DNA of 64,000 nt from Azospirillum sp. TSH58 (lineage in GTDB: Bacteria; Pseudomonadota; Alphaproteobacteria; Azospirillales; Azospirillaceae): the NCBI RefSeq assembly GCF_003119115.1, contig NZ_CP022364.1:186001-250000 (forward strand), given 5' to 3'. Each line of letters begins with the position of its first letter. The first letter of the stretch is position 1. Below are positions 41,753 through 50,823 of this stretch, in pieces. Position numbers and translations under genes: made by a program. Under the pieces are notes generated by a model. That model was not told the origin of the DNA. It saw only the letters and a list, made by a program, of their open reading frames with translations, and made no database searches.

Positions 41753-43303
41753 ATGACCGGGTCGAAGACCTTTTACCTGACGACTCCGATCTACTATGTG
41801 AACGACGTGCCCCACATCGGGCATGCGTACACCACGCTCGCCTGCGACGTGCTGGCCCGCTTCATGCGGCTGGACGGCTATGACGTTAAGTTCCTCACCG
41901 GCACCGACGAGCACGGCCAGAAGGTGGAGAAGTCCGCCATGAACGCCGGCATCGCGCCGCAGGAGTTTACCGACCGCGTGTCGAAGAACTTCCGCGACCT
42001 CGTCGCGCTGATGAATTTCTCCAACGACGACTTCATCCGCACCACCGAACCGCGGCACATCGCGTCGGTGCAGGAGCTGTGGCGCCGTCTGGAATCGGCC
42101 GGCGAGATCTATCTCGGCAGCTACGCCGGCTGGTACTCGGTGCGCGACGAGGCCTTCTACGGCGAGGACGAGCTGACCACGTCGCCGGCCGGCAAGAAGA
42201 TCGCCCCGACCGGCGCCGAGTGCGAGTGGGTGGAGGAGCCGTCCTATTTCTTCCGCCTGTCGGCCTGGCAGGACCGCCTGCTGGAGTTCTACGAGCAGAA
42301 TCCGGACTTCATCGCCCCCGCCGGCAAGCGCAACGAGGTCGTCGCCTTCGTGAAGTCGGGGCTGAAGGACCTGTCGGTCAGCCGCACCACCTTCAAGTGG
42401 GGCATCCCGGTGCCGGGCAACCCCGACCACATCATGTATGTGTGGCTGGACGCCCTGGCCAACTACATCACCGCGGTCGGCTTCCCGGACGAGAGCGGCG
42501 AGTACGCCAAATACTGGCCGGCCAACCTGCACATGGTCGGCAAGGACATCCTGCGCTTCCACGCCGTCTACTGGCCGGCCTTCCTGATGGCCGCCAAGCT
42601 GGCCCCGCCGAAGCGCGTCTTCGCGCACGGATGGTGGACCATCGAAGGCCAGAAGATGTCGAAGTCGCTGGGCAACGTCATCGCGCCGGAAACTCTGGTC
42701 AACACCTACGGCCTTGACCAGACCCGCTACTTCCTGCTGCGCGAGGTGCCCTTCGGCAACGACGGCGACTTCTCGCACAAGCAGATGGTCCAGCGGATCA
42801 ACGGCAACCTCGCCAACGATTACGGGAACCTCGTGCAGCGCTCCCTGTCGATGATCGGCAAGAACTGCGGGGCCGCCGTGCCGCAGCCTGGCGCCTTCAC
42901 GGAAGCCGACGACGCGCTGCTCGGCGCCGCCCGCAACCTGCTGCCGATCGTCCGTGCGGAGATCCAGTCGCAGTCCTTCCACAAGGCGCTGGACGCCATC
43001 TGGGCGGTGATCGGCGACGGCAACCGCTATGTGGACGAGCAGGCCCCCTGGGCTCTGAAGAAGACCGATCCGGCGCGCATGGCCACGGTGCTGTACGTGC
43101 TGGCCGAGACCATCCGCCACCTCGCCATCCTGACCCAGCCGATCATGCCGGAAGCCTCGGCCAAGATCCTGGACCAGCTGGCGCAGGGGCCGGAAGCCCG
43201 CGGGTTCGACCGGCTGGGAGCGGGCGGGGCGCTGGTCCCCGGCACGCCGCTGCCGGCGCCGCAGGGCGTGTTCCCGCGCTACGTGGACGAAGCGAAGAGC
43301 TGA
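41753..43303 (+). CDS. metG: Methionyl-tRNA synthetase
   Basis: 516 residues, class I. HIGH-type motif NDVPHIGHAYTT, the KMSKS motif GQKMSKSLGN, and the anticodon-binding domain with the usual FNGFVNS-like helices. It lacks the zinc-finger four-Cys knuckle and the C-terminal dimerisation domain, typical of the shorter alphaproteobacterial form. It lies in the tmk-holB-metG-tatD-MBL cluster, 6 nt before tatD. Confidence 0.96.
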   Translation: MTGSKTFYLTTPIYYVNDVPHIGHAYTTLACDVLARFMRLDGYDVKFLTGTDEHGQKVEKSAMNAGIAPQEFTDRVSKNFRDLVALMNFSNDDFIRTTEPRHIASVQELWRRLESAGEIYLGSYAGWYSVRDEAFYGEDELTTSPAGKKIAPTGAECEWVEEPSYFFRLSAWQDRLLEFYEQNPDFIAPAGKRNEVVAFVKSGLKDLSVSRTTFKWGIPVPGNPDHIMYVWLDALANYITAVGFPDESGEYAKYWPANLHMVGKDILRFHAVYWPAFLMAAKLAPPKRVFAHGWWTIEGQKMSKSLGNVIAPETLVNTYGLDQTRYFLLREVPFGNDGDFSHKQMVQRINGNLANDYGNLVQRSLSMIGKNCGAAVPQPGAFTEADDALLGAARNLLPIVRAEIQSQSFHKALDAIWAVIGDGNRYVDEQAPWALKKTDPARMATVLYVLAETIRHLAILTQPIMPEASAKILDQLAQGPEARGFDRLGAGGALVPGTPLPAPQGVFPRYVDEAKS

Positions 43304-43309
43304 GAAACG

Positions 43310-44107
43310 ATGCTGGTCGATAGCCACTGCCATCTCGACTTTCCCGACTTCGCCGAAGAGCTGGACGCGGTCGTCGACCGCGCCCGGCAGGCGGGGGTGG
43401 GGCGGATGGTGACCATCTGCACCTACCTGTCGCGCTTCGACCGCATCCTCGCGGTCGCCGAGCGGTACGACGACGTCCTGTGCTCGCTCGGCGTCCACCC
43501 GCATCAGGCGGCGGAGGAGATCGCCGGGGTGACGGTCGAGCGCCTCGTCGAACTGGCGAAGCACCCGAAGGTGATCGGGCTGGGCGAGACCGGGCTCGAC
43601 TACTTCTACGACAAGAGCCCGCGGGACGTTCAGCAGGAGTGCTTCCGCCGGCACATCCGGGCCAGCCTTGAGACCGGCCTGCCGCTGATCGTGCACACCC
43701 GCGACGCCGACGACGACACCATGCGGATCGTCCGCGAGGAGGCCGCCGGACAGCCGGTCAACGGCTTGCTGCACTGCTTCAGCTCCGGGCGGCAACTCGC
43801 TGAAGACGCTCTGGATTTCGGCTTCTGCATCTCCCTGTCCGGGATCGTCACCTTCAAGAAGTCGGAGGACCTCCGCGCCATCGTGAGGGACGTCCCGCTG
43901 GACCGGATCCTGGTGGAGACGGACGCGCCCTATCTGGCACCGGTGCCGTTCCGCGGCAAGCGCAACGAGCCGGCCTACGTCGCCCACACCGCGGCCTGCG
44001 TCGCCGAGGTCAAAGGTGTGGACGCGGCGGAGATGGCCCGGATCTCCACCGAGAACTTCTTCCGTCTGTTCCCGCGCGCCGGAACGGCCCAACAGGCCGC
44101 CGCATGA
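43310..44107 (+). CDS. tatD: TatD-family metal-dependent hydrolase
   Basis: 265 residues of TIM-barrel amidohydrolase: N-terminal metal ligands in DSHCHLDF, E in GLGETGLDYFYD, then HTRDADDDT, GLLHCFSSG and the C-terminal ETDAPYLAP. Family members are DNases or D-aminoacyl-tRNA-type hydrolases acting on 3' ends. Between metG and the MBL gene, the usual order tmk-holB-metG-tatD-MBL. Stop overlaps next start (ATGA). Confidence 0.93.
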   Translation: MLVDSHCHLDFPDFAEELDAVVDRARQAGVGRMVTICTYLSRFDRILAVAERYDDVLCSLGVHPHQAAEEIAGVTVERLVELAKHPKVIGLGETGLDYFYDKSPRDVQQECFRRHIRASLETGLPLIVHTRDADDDTMRIVREEAAGQPVNGLLHCFSSGRQLAEDALDFGFCISLSGIVTFKKSEDLRAIVRDVPLDRILVETDAPYLAPVPFRGKRNEPAYVAHTAACVAEVKGVDAAEMARISTENFFRLFPRAGTAQQAAA

Positions 44108-44904
44108 CCGCACAACGGGTCACGATCCTCGGCTGCGGCGGATCGCGGGGCGTCCCCGTGATCGGCCTCGGCTGGGGCTCCTGTGACCCGGCGAACCCGA
44201 GGAACCACCGGATGCGCCCGTCCGTCCTGGTGGAGTGGGAGCGTGACGGGAGCGGGCAGGGCGGTGGCGTCGGCGTCCTGGTCGATACCTCGCCGGACCT
44301 CCGCCAACAGCTGCTCAACGCCGATGTGCGGCGGCTCGACGCCGTGCTGTGGACACACCAGCACGCCGACCATGCCCATGGCATCGACGAATTGCGGGAA
44401 CTCTGCCGGGCGATGCACGCGCCCATCGACGCCTACGGCCGCGCCGATGATCTGGCCGAATTGGAGCGGCGTTTCGGCTACTGTTTCGAACCCTTGCGTC
44501 CCGGCGATCCCTTCTACCGCCCGGTGCTGACGCCGCGCGCGGTGGAAGGTCCGTTCGAGGTGCGCGGTCACCGGATCGTGCCGTTCGACCAGGATCACGG
44601 CTACTTGAAGACCCTCGGCTATCGGTTTGATAAATTTGCTTATTCAACCGATGTTGTGAGATTGGATGAAGACGCCTTCGCGGCGTTGGAAGGCGTCGAG
44701 GTCTGGGTGGTCGACTGCGCGCGGATCGAGCCGCCGCACCCGGTCCACGCCCATCTCGCCCTCACTCTGGAGTGGATTGCGCGGGTGCGCCCCAAGCGGG
44801 CCTATCTGACGCACATGGACCAGACCATGGACTACGACACGCTCCGCCGGCTGCTTCCCGCCGGTGTCGAGCCCGCCTATGACGGGCTCGTCATCGAGCT
44901 TTGA
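44104..44904 (+). CDS. MBL-fold metallohydrolase (PhnP-like)
   Basis: 266 residues. The dinuclear zinc site is in HQHADHAHGIDELR, with later ligands in FDQDHGYL and YSTDVV and the last in THMDQTMDY. Resembles PhnP/cyclic phosphodiesterase-type enzymes; always found after tatD in this cluster in alphaproteobacteria, where its natural substrate is not settled. ATG overlaps tatD stop. Confidence 0.9.
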   Translation: MTAQRVTILGCGGSRGVPVIGLGWGSCDPANPRNHRMRPSVLVEWERDGSGQGGGVGVLVDTSPDLRQQLLNADVRRLDAVLWTHQHADHAHGIDELRELCRAMHAPIDAYGRADDLAELERRFGYCFEPLRPGDPFYRPVLTPRAVEGPFEVRGHRIVPFDQDHGYLKTLGYRFDKFAYSTDVVRLDEDAFAALEGVEVWVVDCARIEPPHPVHAHLALTLEWIARVRPKRAYLTHMDQTMDYDTLRRLLPAGVEPAYDGLVIEL

Positions 44905-44941
44905 CCGGGCGGTTTGATGACGGATGGGGCAGGGGGGACCG

Positions 44942-46120
44942 TCAGTCGTCCGGCATGATGAGGCCCAGCCGACCGGCGATGAAACGGTCCGCGGCCGCCC
45001 TGGCCGCCTGATCGGCCGTCTGGGGATTCAGCCTGAACTTTTCCCTGTAAAGCTTTGATGTGGCGGAGATGGCCGTGGGCAGGGCGTGCACCGCGGCGCG
45101 GTACTCCTTCTCCGGCCAGACCTCGAAATCGCTCCAGGACCGGAAGGCGGCCACGGCCTTTCCGCGCTGCTCGGCCATCTTCCTGGCTTCGGCGGACATC
45201 GGCGATTCCAGAAGGGTGCTGGGCACCAGCGACGCCTGAAGATCGTCCACCTCGAACTGGCGCTCGTAGCCGTGACGGATGCTGCCGCGCTCCACCAGGG
45301 CCGGTTCGATGGCCGGATCCATGTGGGCGGAGACGGATTTCCATTCCGACAGATCGAACACCGAGGACGGCGGATTGCACAGTCCGGGCGTCTCGTCGCG
45401 CGCGTTGCCCCAGAAGGCCCCGAAGGCTTCGAAGGCCGGCTGCCCGTGCTTGGTGAACAGGAAGCAGGGCGCGTCCATCTCCGTGGTCGACAGGACGTGG
45501 CGCAGGAACAGCAACAGCGTGCCGAGCGGGGCGCTCGGAACGTCGCCGAGATTCGCCATCTCCTCATGGAGATAGGGATCCTTCGGAAGATCCTGGTTCA
45601 GGATTTCATCGACAAGCCCGCGCACGGTGGCGTCCTTGTCGGGCACCGCCACCGTGCCGCTTTGGTAGAGATAGACCAGCCATGCCTTCGCCGGCGCGCC
45701 GCTGTGACGCTGAAGCGCCGCAGCGGCGGCCTTGGCGTCCTTCGGGATGCCGGCGACGATCGCGGCCAGTTTCTTCTGGGCCGTCGAATTCTGGGCGGCG
45801 AGTTCGGCGGCGCGGGCCTCATAGAGGGCGCGGCAGGCCGGGATGGCCGACTTGTCGGCGCAGGCGCCGTCACGTGCGGTCAGGAACGCCTTCTGCGCGC
45901 GCTCGATGGTGTCCCGGCCGTCGGCCGGCGTGTTTCCCAAGGTGTCGCGCAGGAGCGCCGCCAAATCCTCGGCGGCGACCTTCAGATCGGCGCTCGCGCA
46001 AATGGTCCGGTCCGCGCGACCGGCCGGCTTGGTACAATCCAGTGGCGTCTGGGCCGAGGCGGCGAAAGGAATCAGACACAGCGACAGCACGGGGCCGAAA
46101 AGCCACGAGGAACGAGGCAT
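44942..46120 (-). CDS. Secreted protein with LprI-like (DUF1311) domain
   Basis: 392 residues. A signal peptide (1-23, AASA-QT) precedes an LprI-like cysteine domain (about 26-110: LDCTKPAGRADRTICASADL, then AFLTARDGACADKSAIPACR with paired cysteines), the fold named after a mycobacterial lysozyme inhibitor. The remaining 280 residues are unassigned. It would be periplasmic or surface-exposed; lysozyme-inhibitor function is only suggested by the domain. Upstream lies an AT-rich intergenic region shared with the divergent DUF4384 gene. Confidence 0.72.
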   Translation of the reverse strand: MPRSSWLFGPVLSLCLIPFAASAQTPLDCTKPAGRADRTICASADLKVAAEDLAALLRDTLGNTPADGRDTIERAQKAFLTARDGACADKSAIPACRALYEARAAELAAQNSTAQKKLAAIVAGIPKDAKAAAAALQRHSGAPAKAWLVYLYQSGTVAVPDKDATVRGLVDEILNQDLPKDPYLHEEMANLGDVPSAPLGTLLLFLRHVLSTTEMDAPCFLFTKHGQPAFEAFGAFWGNARDETPGLCNPPSSVFDLSEWKSVSAHMDPAIEPALVERGSIRHGYERQFEVDDLQASLVPSTLLESPMSAEARKMAEQRGKAVAAFRSWSDFEVWPEKEYRAAVHALPTAISATSKLYREKFRLNPQTADQAARAAADRFIAGRLGLIMPDD

Positions 46121-46353
46121 AAAGCGCAGCCTTCATGGAGGGAATGGATGCGGGAACGAACCGCGACGATAGTCCATCGGCTTGAACGCCGGAAGGGACG
46201 GATTGGTGCCCTACTCGCTTCCTTCTGGTCTTATTTTCCATAATACAGATTATATGATCGATCATTGCCGCCAAGCGTCCGTCCCTCCACCCTTGGCGTT
46301 GCCCAAAATGCACGCTACATAAATCGCAGTTTATAGCCAACGGTCAGGTTCCG

Positions 46354-47214
46354 GTGAAGGACGCCTACGCGCCGATGACATGGCGATTGCGATGTTCCGC
46401 AGCGCTGCTCGCCGCTGCCATTGGAGGCGCTACGACCGCCTGGACCGGCCACGCCGACGCGGCGTCCGACGCCGCCGCGGAAAGCGAGACCGTTCCAGCA
46501 CAGACACTGCCCACACCGGACGGACCGCCTGTTCCTGCCGTGCCCGATCTGACGGCCTTGCGAACGGCCCTGGCGGAGTTTCATTGCGCCGAACTCGATG
46601 TCGCCATCGGCGAGGACCAGCGGGTCGCGATCTCCGGCCTGACCGCGGGCGACACCGATCCGGACAGTCTCGCACTGCTCGCCCAGGACCTTCTGACCGG
46701 CCAGCGGGCCGCCGTCGAGATCGAGCGCACGTCCCCTGCCCTGTGCGATCCCCTGACCCTGATCGGCCCGCTGCGGTCGGCCAACGCCGGATTGGCCGCT
46801 CCCTTGTCGATCCACCTCAAGGGAACGACCGGATTTCTGTTCGAAGGCGGCCAGAATCTGATGTTCGACGTCGCGGCCCCCGATTTTCCGGCCTATCTGC
46901 AGGTGGACTATTTCACGTCGGATGGCGACGTGATCCATCTGTTGCCCAATCCATTGGAAATCAGCGGCCGCGTGGAGTCCGGCTCGGTTCGCCGGTTGGG
47001 TGAGCGCGGTGCCGGCGGGCGCTTCTGGACCGTTGGGCCGCCTTACGGCCATGAACTGATTGTCGTGATCGCCAGCCCCACACCGCTGTTCGCCGCGCCG
47101 CGCCCCGAAGCCGAGGCGGCGGCGTCCTACCTGCCCGCGCTGAAACAGGCTTTGGACTCCGCTGCACCCGCCACCGTCGCCACCGCGCGCTTCCTCAAAA
47201 CCAGAGCGCCCTGA
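46354..47214 (+). CDS. Exported DUF4384-domain protein
   Basis: 286 residues from GTG 46354, or 279 from ATG 46375; neither has a strong ribosome-binding site. Signal peptide near residues 10-37, a Cys-containing region (LAEFHCAELDVAIGEDQRVA, PALCDPLTLIG), then the DUF4384 domain: FDVAAPDFPAYLQVDYFTSD, VIHLLPNPLEISGRVESG, and FWTVGPPYGHELIVVIASP. The domain is common in periplasmic partners of Ser/Thr kinases and type VI-linked signalling. It faces the PP2C phosphatase gene tail-to-tail with a 13-nt gap between stops. Confidence 0.75.
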   Translation: MKDAYAPMTWRLRCSAALLAAAIGGATTAWTGHADAASDAAAESETVPAQTLPTPDGPPVPAVPDLTALRTALAEFHCAELDVAIGEDQRVAISGLTAGDTDPDSLALLAQDLLTGQRAAVEIERTSPALCDPLTLIGPLRSANAGLAAPLSIHLKGTTGFLFEGGQNLMFDVAAPDFPAYLQVDYFTSDGDVIHLLPNPLEISGRVESGSVRRLGERGAGGRFWTVGPPYGHELIVVIASPTPLFAAPRPEAEAAASYLPALKQALDSAAPATVATARFLKTRAP

Positions 47215-47227
47215 ATGCGCCGTTCGC

Positions 47228-48025
47228 TCAGGCCGGGAGAAGGACGAACCGAGCGAGGATGAGGGTGATGTTGTCCGGCCCGCCCGCGCCGTTGGCAAGG
47301 TCGATCAGCCGGGCACAGGCGTCTTCGCCATCGGGCGGCGGCTGTTGGGTGAGAATGCGCTGGATCACGCCCTCCGGCACGATGCCGGTCAGCCCGTCCG
47401 AACACAGAAGGTACTGGTCGTCCGGCTGCAGATCGTGGACGGCGATGTCGGGCTCCACCTGCTCCCCGGTGCCGAGCGCGCGAACGATGATGTTGCGATG
47501 GGGAGCCTGCCCGCGGCGCCCGTTGTCGAGCCAGAGCTGGTAGAGGCTGTGATCGCGCGTCAGCAGGCGCAACTCGCCGCCGCGCAGGCGATACAGCCGG
47601 CTGTCCCCGGCGTGGAACACGACGACGCGCCCGGTTCCCGGAACCCGCCAGAGTCCCACCAACGTGGTTCCCATGCCGCGCCCTTCGGCGTAGCCCCGCT
47701 GCCGGTTCAGGGCGTTGATCCGGCGGTTGGCGGCCACCACCGCGGAACGCACCGTCGATGCGGCGTCCGCCGCCGCCCTCTCCTCCTCCGCCGGGGATGG
47801 TGTCCGACCGCCGTCGGCCTGGTCCTGAGAAGCGATGACGGCGGCCACCACCTCCACCGCGGTGCGACTGGCGATGTCGCCGCCGGCGTGTCCGCCCATG
47901 CCGTCGCAGATCACCGCCAAGCCCCGCGCCGGGTCGAGGTGGAACGAATCCTCGTTGCGCGACCGGACGCGGCCAACATCCGTTTGTCCAGCGGCGATCA
48001 TCTCGATCAGGGCGGAATGCATCAC
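47228..48025 (-). CDS. PP2C-family Ser/Thr protein phosphatase
   Basis: 265 residues. All PP2C metal and catalytic motifs are present: RSRNEDS, VICDGMGGHAGG, GMGTTLVG, FHAGDSRLY, LLCSDGLTG and GGPDNITL. It dephosphorylates Thr/Ser-phosphorylated proteins in the cytoplasm, as PppA/Stp do in type VI secretion or cell-wall kinase circuits. No eukaryotic-like kinase gene is adjacent, so its partner must be elsewhere. Start 48025 or 48022. Confidence 0.92.
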   Translation of the reverse strand: MMHSALIEMIAAGQTDVGRVRSRNEDSFHLDPARGLAVICDGMGGHAGGDIASRTAVEVVAAVIASQDQADGGRTPSPAEEERAAADAASTVRSAVVAANRRINALNRQRGYAEGRGMGTTLVGLWRVPGTGRVVVFHAGDSRLYRLRGGELRLLTRDHSLYQLWLDNGRRGQAPHRNIIVRALGTGEQVEPDIAVHDLQPDDQYLLCSDGLTGIVPEGVIQRILTQQPPPDGEDACARLIDLANGAGGPDNITLILARFVLLPA

Positions 48026-48165
48026 GCGAACGGCTCCAGCGCGTTACAGCCGAACCAGCTTCCTGGAAACAGCCTTCGGCAACGCGAAAAACCGCCTCGG
48101 CTTTGCATAAGATAATGGCGGAGAGCTTGCGAATTGAACAGCGGGAAAGGACGCGTGAAAACGCC

Positions 48166-48492
48166 TCAGACGCTGACGTCCAGGAGCGTGCCGCGCTGCT
48201 TGGCACCATAGCCGGCGCCATTGGTCCGGGCCTGGACCGCCGCCGTCTGCGGGTCGATGGCCTGCCCCGACTGGGTGGCGTTGCGGGTTTCCCGCGTCTG
48301 GTCCATTTTCCCGACCGCCTGGGTCGCCTGCACCGTCTGGGTGCGGACGGTGGGGGTGGTCTGCTGCGCCGCCTGAACCGCCGGAGACATGGCCATCTGC
48401 ATCGCCGGTGTGATCGGCGGCTGAGGCTTTGCCATCGGTGGCATATTGAGCGGGTTTAATTGCATGTTGAGAAGATGCGCCCGCGCATCCAC
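48166..48492 (-). CDS. Low-complexity hypothetical protein, 108 aa
   Basis: MQLNPLNMPPMAKPQPPITP is followed by a Gln/Thr/Ala/Met-rich stretch (MAMSPAVQAAQQTTPTVRTQ) and an end KQRGTLLDVSV. A start at 48465 is equally likely as 48492. The composition suggests an intrinsically disordered protein; no family is recognised. Confidence 0.5.
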   Translation of the reverse strand: MDARAHLLNMQLNPLNMPPMAKPQPPITPAMQMAMSPAVQAAQQTTPTVRTQTVQATQAVGKMDQTRETRNATQSGQAIDPQTAAVQARTNGAGYGAKQRGTLLDVSV

Positions 48493-48580
48493 CGGTTCAA
48501 GGTCCGAATCGCCGCAGCGACCGATTCAAAAGCGAAGGCCGGAGGAGCCTTCGCCTTTTCGCCACCCGCGCGGTGTCGGA

Positions 48581-49597
48581 TCAGACCGCCGGCTGCTGCT
48601 GGGTGATGCAGTGGATGCCGCCACCGCCGCGCACGATGTCCAGCGCCGGAACCTGCACAATCTCACGGTCCGGGAAGGCCCGGCGCACGATGCGGAAGGC
48701 CTCGTCGTCCGCCGAATCCTCGAAGGCCGGCATGACGATGCCGCCGTTGGCGATGTAGAGATTCGTGTAGGACAGGGTCAGTCGAACGCCGCTCTCGTCG
48801 CGCCGCGCCGGCTGGCGGACCGGGATGACCTCCAGTTCCCGCCCCTGGGCGTCGCGGGCGCGCTTCAGCCGGTCCAGATTGTCCTGGAACGCCTTGAAAT
48901 TGGCGTCGCCGGGATCGTCGGTGGTGATGGCCATGACAACGCCGGGCTTCACGAACAGGGCGATCTCGTCGATGTGACCGTCCGTCTCGTCGTCCTGATA
49001 GCCCTCGCCCAGCCAGATCACCGTGGAGATGCCGAGATGCTCCTTGAGAAGCTCCTCGATCTCCGCCTTGCCGAGATTCGGGTTGCGGTTCGGGTTGAGC
49101 AGGCACTGCTCGGTCGTCAGCAGCGTCCCCTCCCCGTCCACATGGAAGGAGCCGCCCTCCATGATCAGGGGCGCTTCGAAGCGGCGCAGGCCGAGATGCT
49201 CCAGCATCAGGCGCCCGACCTGCTGGTCCTTGTCGCTGTCCGGGTAATTGCCGCCCCAGGCGTTGAATCGCCAGTGGACGCCGGCCAGCTGCCCTTTCCC
49301 ATCGGTGACGAAGCTGGGTCCGGTGTCGCGAATCCAGGAGTCGCTGATGGGCAAGGGCAGGATCTCGACGCCCGGCCCGCAGGCCAGCGAGGCGTCGGCG
49401 ACATCGGCGGGATCGCAGACCATGGTCACCGGCTCGAACCGGCTGATGGCGCGGGCGACGTCGGTGTAGGCGGCGGCGGCGGCGTCGAAAGCCCCTTCGG
49501 GCCACGTCTCGGGCCGGCACGGCCACGCCATCCAGCAGCGGGTGTGCCGTTCCCATTCGCCCGGCATGGTGAAGCCTTCCGCCGCCGGTGTCGTCAT
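48581..49597 (-). CDS. aguA: Agmatine deiminase
   Basis: 338 residues from ATG 49597, which is preceded by AGGAGATTCAAAG. Guanidine-modifying enzyme fold with the catalytic Cys in GGGGIHCITQQQ, plus MAWPCRPETWP, SDSWIRDTGPSF, GGSFHVDGEG and LGEGYQDDETDGHID, which together define AguA. It converts agmatine to N-carbamoylputrescine and ammonia. The amidohydrolase AguB that finishes putrescine formation is not in the window. It is next to the polyamine transport/catabolism genes. Confidence 0.93.
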   Translation of the reverse strand: MTTPAAEGFTMPGEWERHTRCWMAWPCRPETWPEGAFDAAAAAYTDVARAISRFEPVTMVCDPADVADASLACGPGVEILPLPISDSWIRDTGPSFVTDGKGQLAGVHWRFNAWGGNYPDSDKDQQVGRLMLEHLGLRRFEAPLIMEGGSFHVDGEGTLLTTEQCLLNPNRNPNLGKAEIEELLKEHLGISTVIWLGEGYQDDETDGHIDEIALFVKPGVVMAITTDDPGDANFKAFQDNLDRLKRARDAQGRELEVIPVRQPARRDESGVRLTLSYTNLYIANGGIVMPAFEDSADDEAFRIVRRAFPDREIVQVPALDIVRGGGGIHCITQQQPAV

Positions 49598-49989
49598 CTT
49601 TGAATCTCCTGCCAAATCCCTGAATGGCCCGGCTCTTTTGCATGGCCGGAGCGGGTCGTCACGATGTTACCCGTGACCCACGGTCACCCTAACCACGGAG
49701 CGGAGGATTTGGCAACGGCCACCAAAGAGGCCTCTGGAATGCCCGGAAGGGCAACGCGCTCGACCGCTCAGCGGCGGGAGGGCGGACGATCCGAATAGCG
49801 GCGCTTGGGCGCCGAAAAAGGCATCGAAAAACCAAGACGAAGCATCGGGAACCATAAGAGCGCGCGCACGATACGGCCTCATTCGCTGTTGCAGATGCCC
49901 ACAGAATAGCAAATGCAACAGCGGACGACCACCCCCGCCGTCTGCGGCCTGATGGCATAGCCCCTATGAGGCGACACGGAAGGGGTAAA
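49598..49989. other. 392-bp gene-free region between aguA and potI
   Basis: No convincing coding sequence. Two inverted repeats stand out: GTGACC-CAC-GGTCAC (49673-49687), 76 nt upstream of aguA, a possible operator; and the 9-bp pair GCTGTTGCA (49885-49893) / TGCAACAGC (49914-49922) with a 20-nt loop, downstream of the potI stop and possibly its RNA end structure. The aguA promoter must lie here. Confidence 0.5.
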
Positions 49990-50823
49990 TCAGCCCCCCT
50001 GCACCGCCATCTGCTCGTCCCGTTTCTTCTGCCGGTCCTGCCGCGCCATGACCAGGCTGGCGATGAAGATGCCGGTGGCGACCACCACCATCATCAGCGT
50101 CGCCAAGGCGTTGATCTGCGGGCTGATGCCGAATTTCACGCTGGAGAAGATGACCATCGGCAGTGTGGTGGAGCCCGGCCCCGACACGAAGCTGGCGACC
50201 ACCACGTCGTCGAGCGACAGGGTGAAGGCGAGCAGCCAGCCCGACACGATGGCCGGGGCGATGATCGGCAACGTGATGACGAAGAACACCTTGGCCGGGC
50301 GGGCGCCGAGGTCCATCGCCGCCTCCTCCAGGCTCTCGTCCAGGCTGACGAGGCGCGACTGGATGATGACCGCCACATAGGCCATGGTGAAGGTGGTGTG
50401 GGCGATGGTGATCGTCGTCATGCCGCGCCCGTCCGGCCAGCCGATGGCCTGCTCCAGCGCCACGAACAGCAGCAGGAGCGACAGGCCGGTGATGACCTCC
50501 GGCATGACCAGGGGCGCGGTGATCATGCCGCCGAACAGCGTCCGTCCGCGGAACCGCCCGAAACGGGCCAGCGCCAGGCCGGCCACGGTGCCGAGGATCA
50601 CCGACGCGGTGGCCGACATCGCCGCCACCTTGAGCGACAGCCAGGCCGCCCCGAGAAGCTGGTCGTTCTGCAGAAGCTCCGCGTACCATTTGGTGGAGAA
50701 GCCGCCCCAGACCGTGACCAGCCGCGATTCGTTGAAGGAGTAGAAGATCAGCAGCGCGATCGGCACGTAGAGGAAGGCGTAGCCGAACCACAGCGCCCAG
50801 GCCAGTTTTCCCATCTGCTTCAT
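49990..50823 (-). CDS. potI: Putrescine ABC transporter permease (PotI)
   Basis: 277 residues, about six membrane spans, BPD-type permease with the EAA loop ESLEEAAMDLGARPAKVFFV. Resembles PotI/PotC. ATG 50823 overlaps the potH stop as ATGA. With PotH it forms the membrane pore of the polyamine importer. C-terminus is a charged tail (RQDRQKKRDEQM). Confidence 0.93.
   Translation of the reverse strand: MKQMGKLAWALWFGYAFLYVPIALLIFYSFNESRLVTVWGGFSTKWYAELLQNDQLLGAAWLSLKVAAMSATASVILGTVAGLALARFGRFRGRTLFGGMITAPLVMPEVITGLSLLLLFVALEQAIGWPDGRGMTTITIAHTTFTMAYVAVIIQSRLVSLDESLEEAAMDLGARPAKVFFVITLPIIAPAIVSGWLLAFTLSLDDVVVASFVSGPGSTTLPMVIFSSVKFGISPQINALATLMMVVVATGIFIASLVMARQDRQKKRDEQMAVQGG

Noticed and set aside
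40520-44113. Very long open frame (about 1200 codons) on the minus strand across tmk-tatD
   Set aside because: It is the complementary-strand reflection of GC-rich plus-strand genes with clear families; no start signal, no domain, and Arg/Gly/His-rich composition typical of antisense frames.
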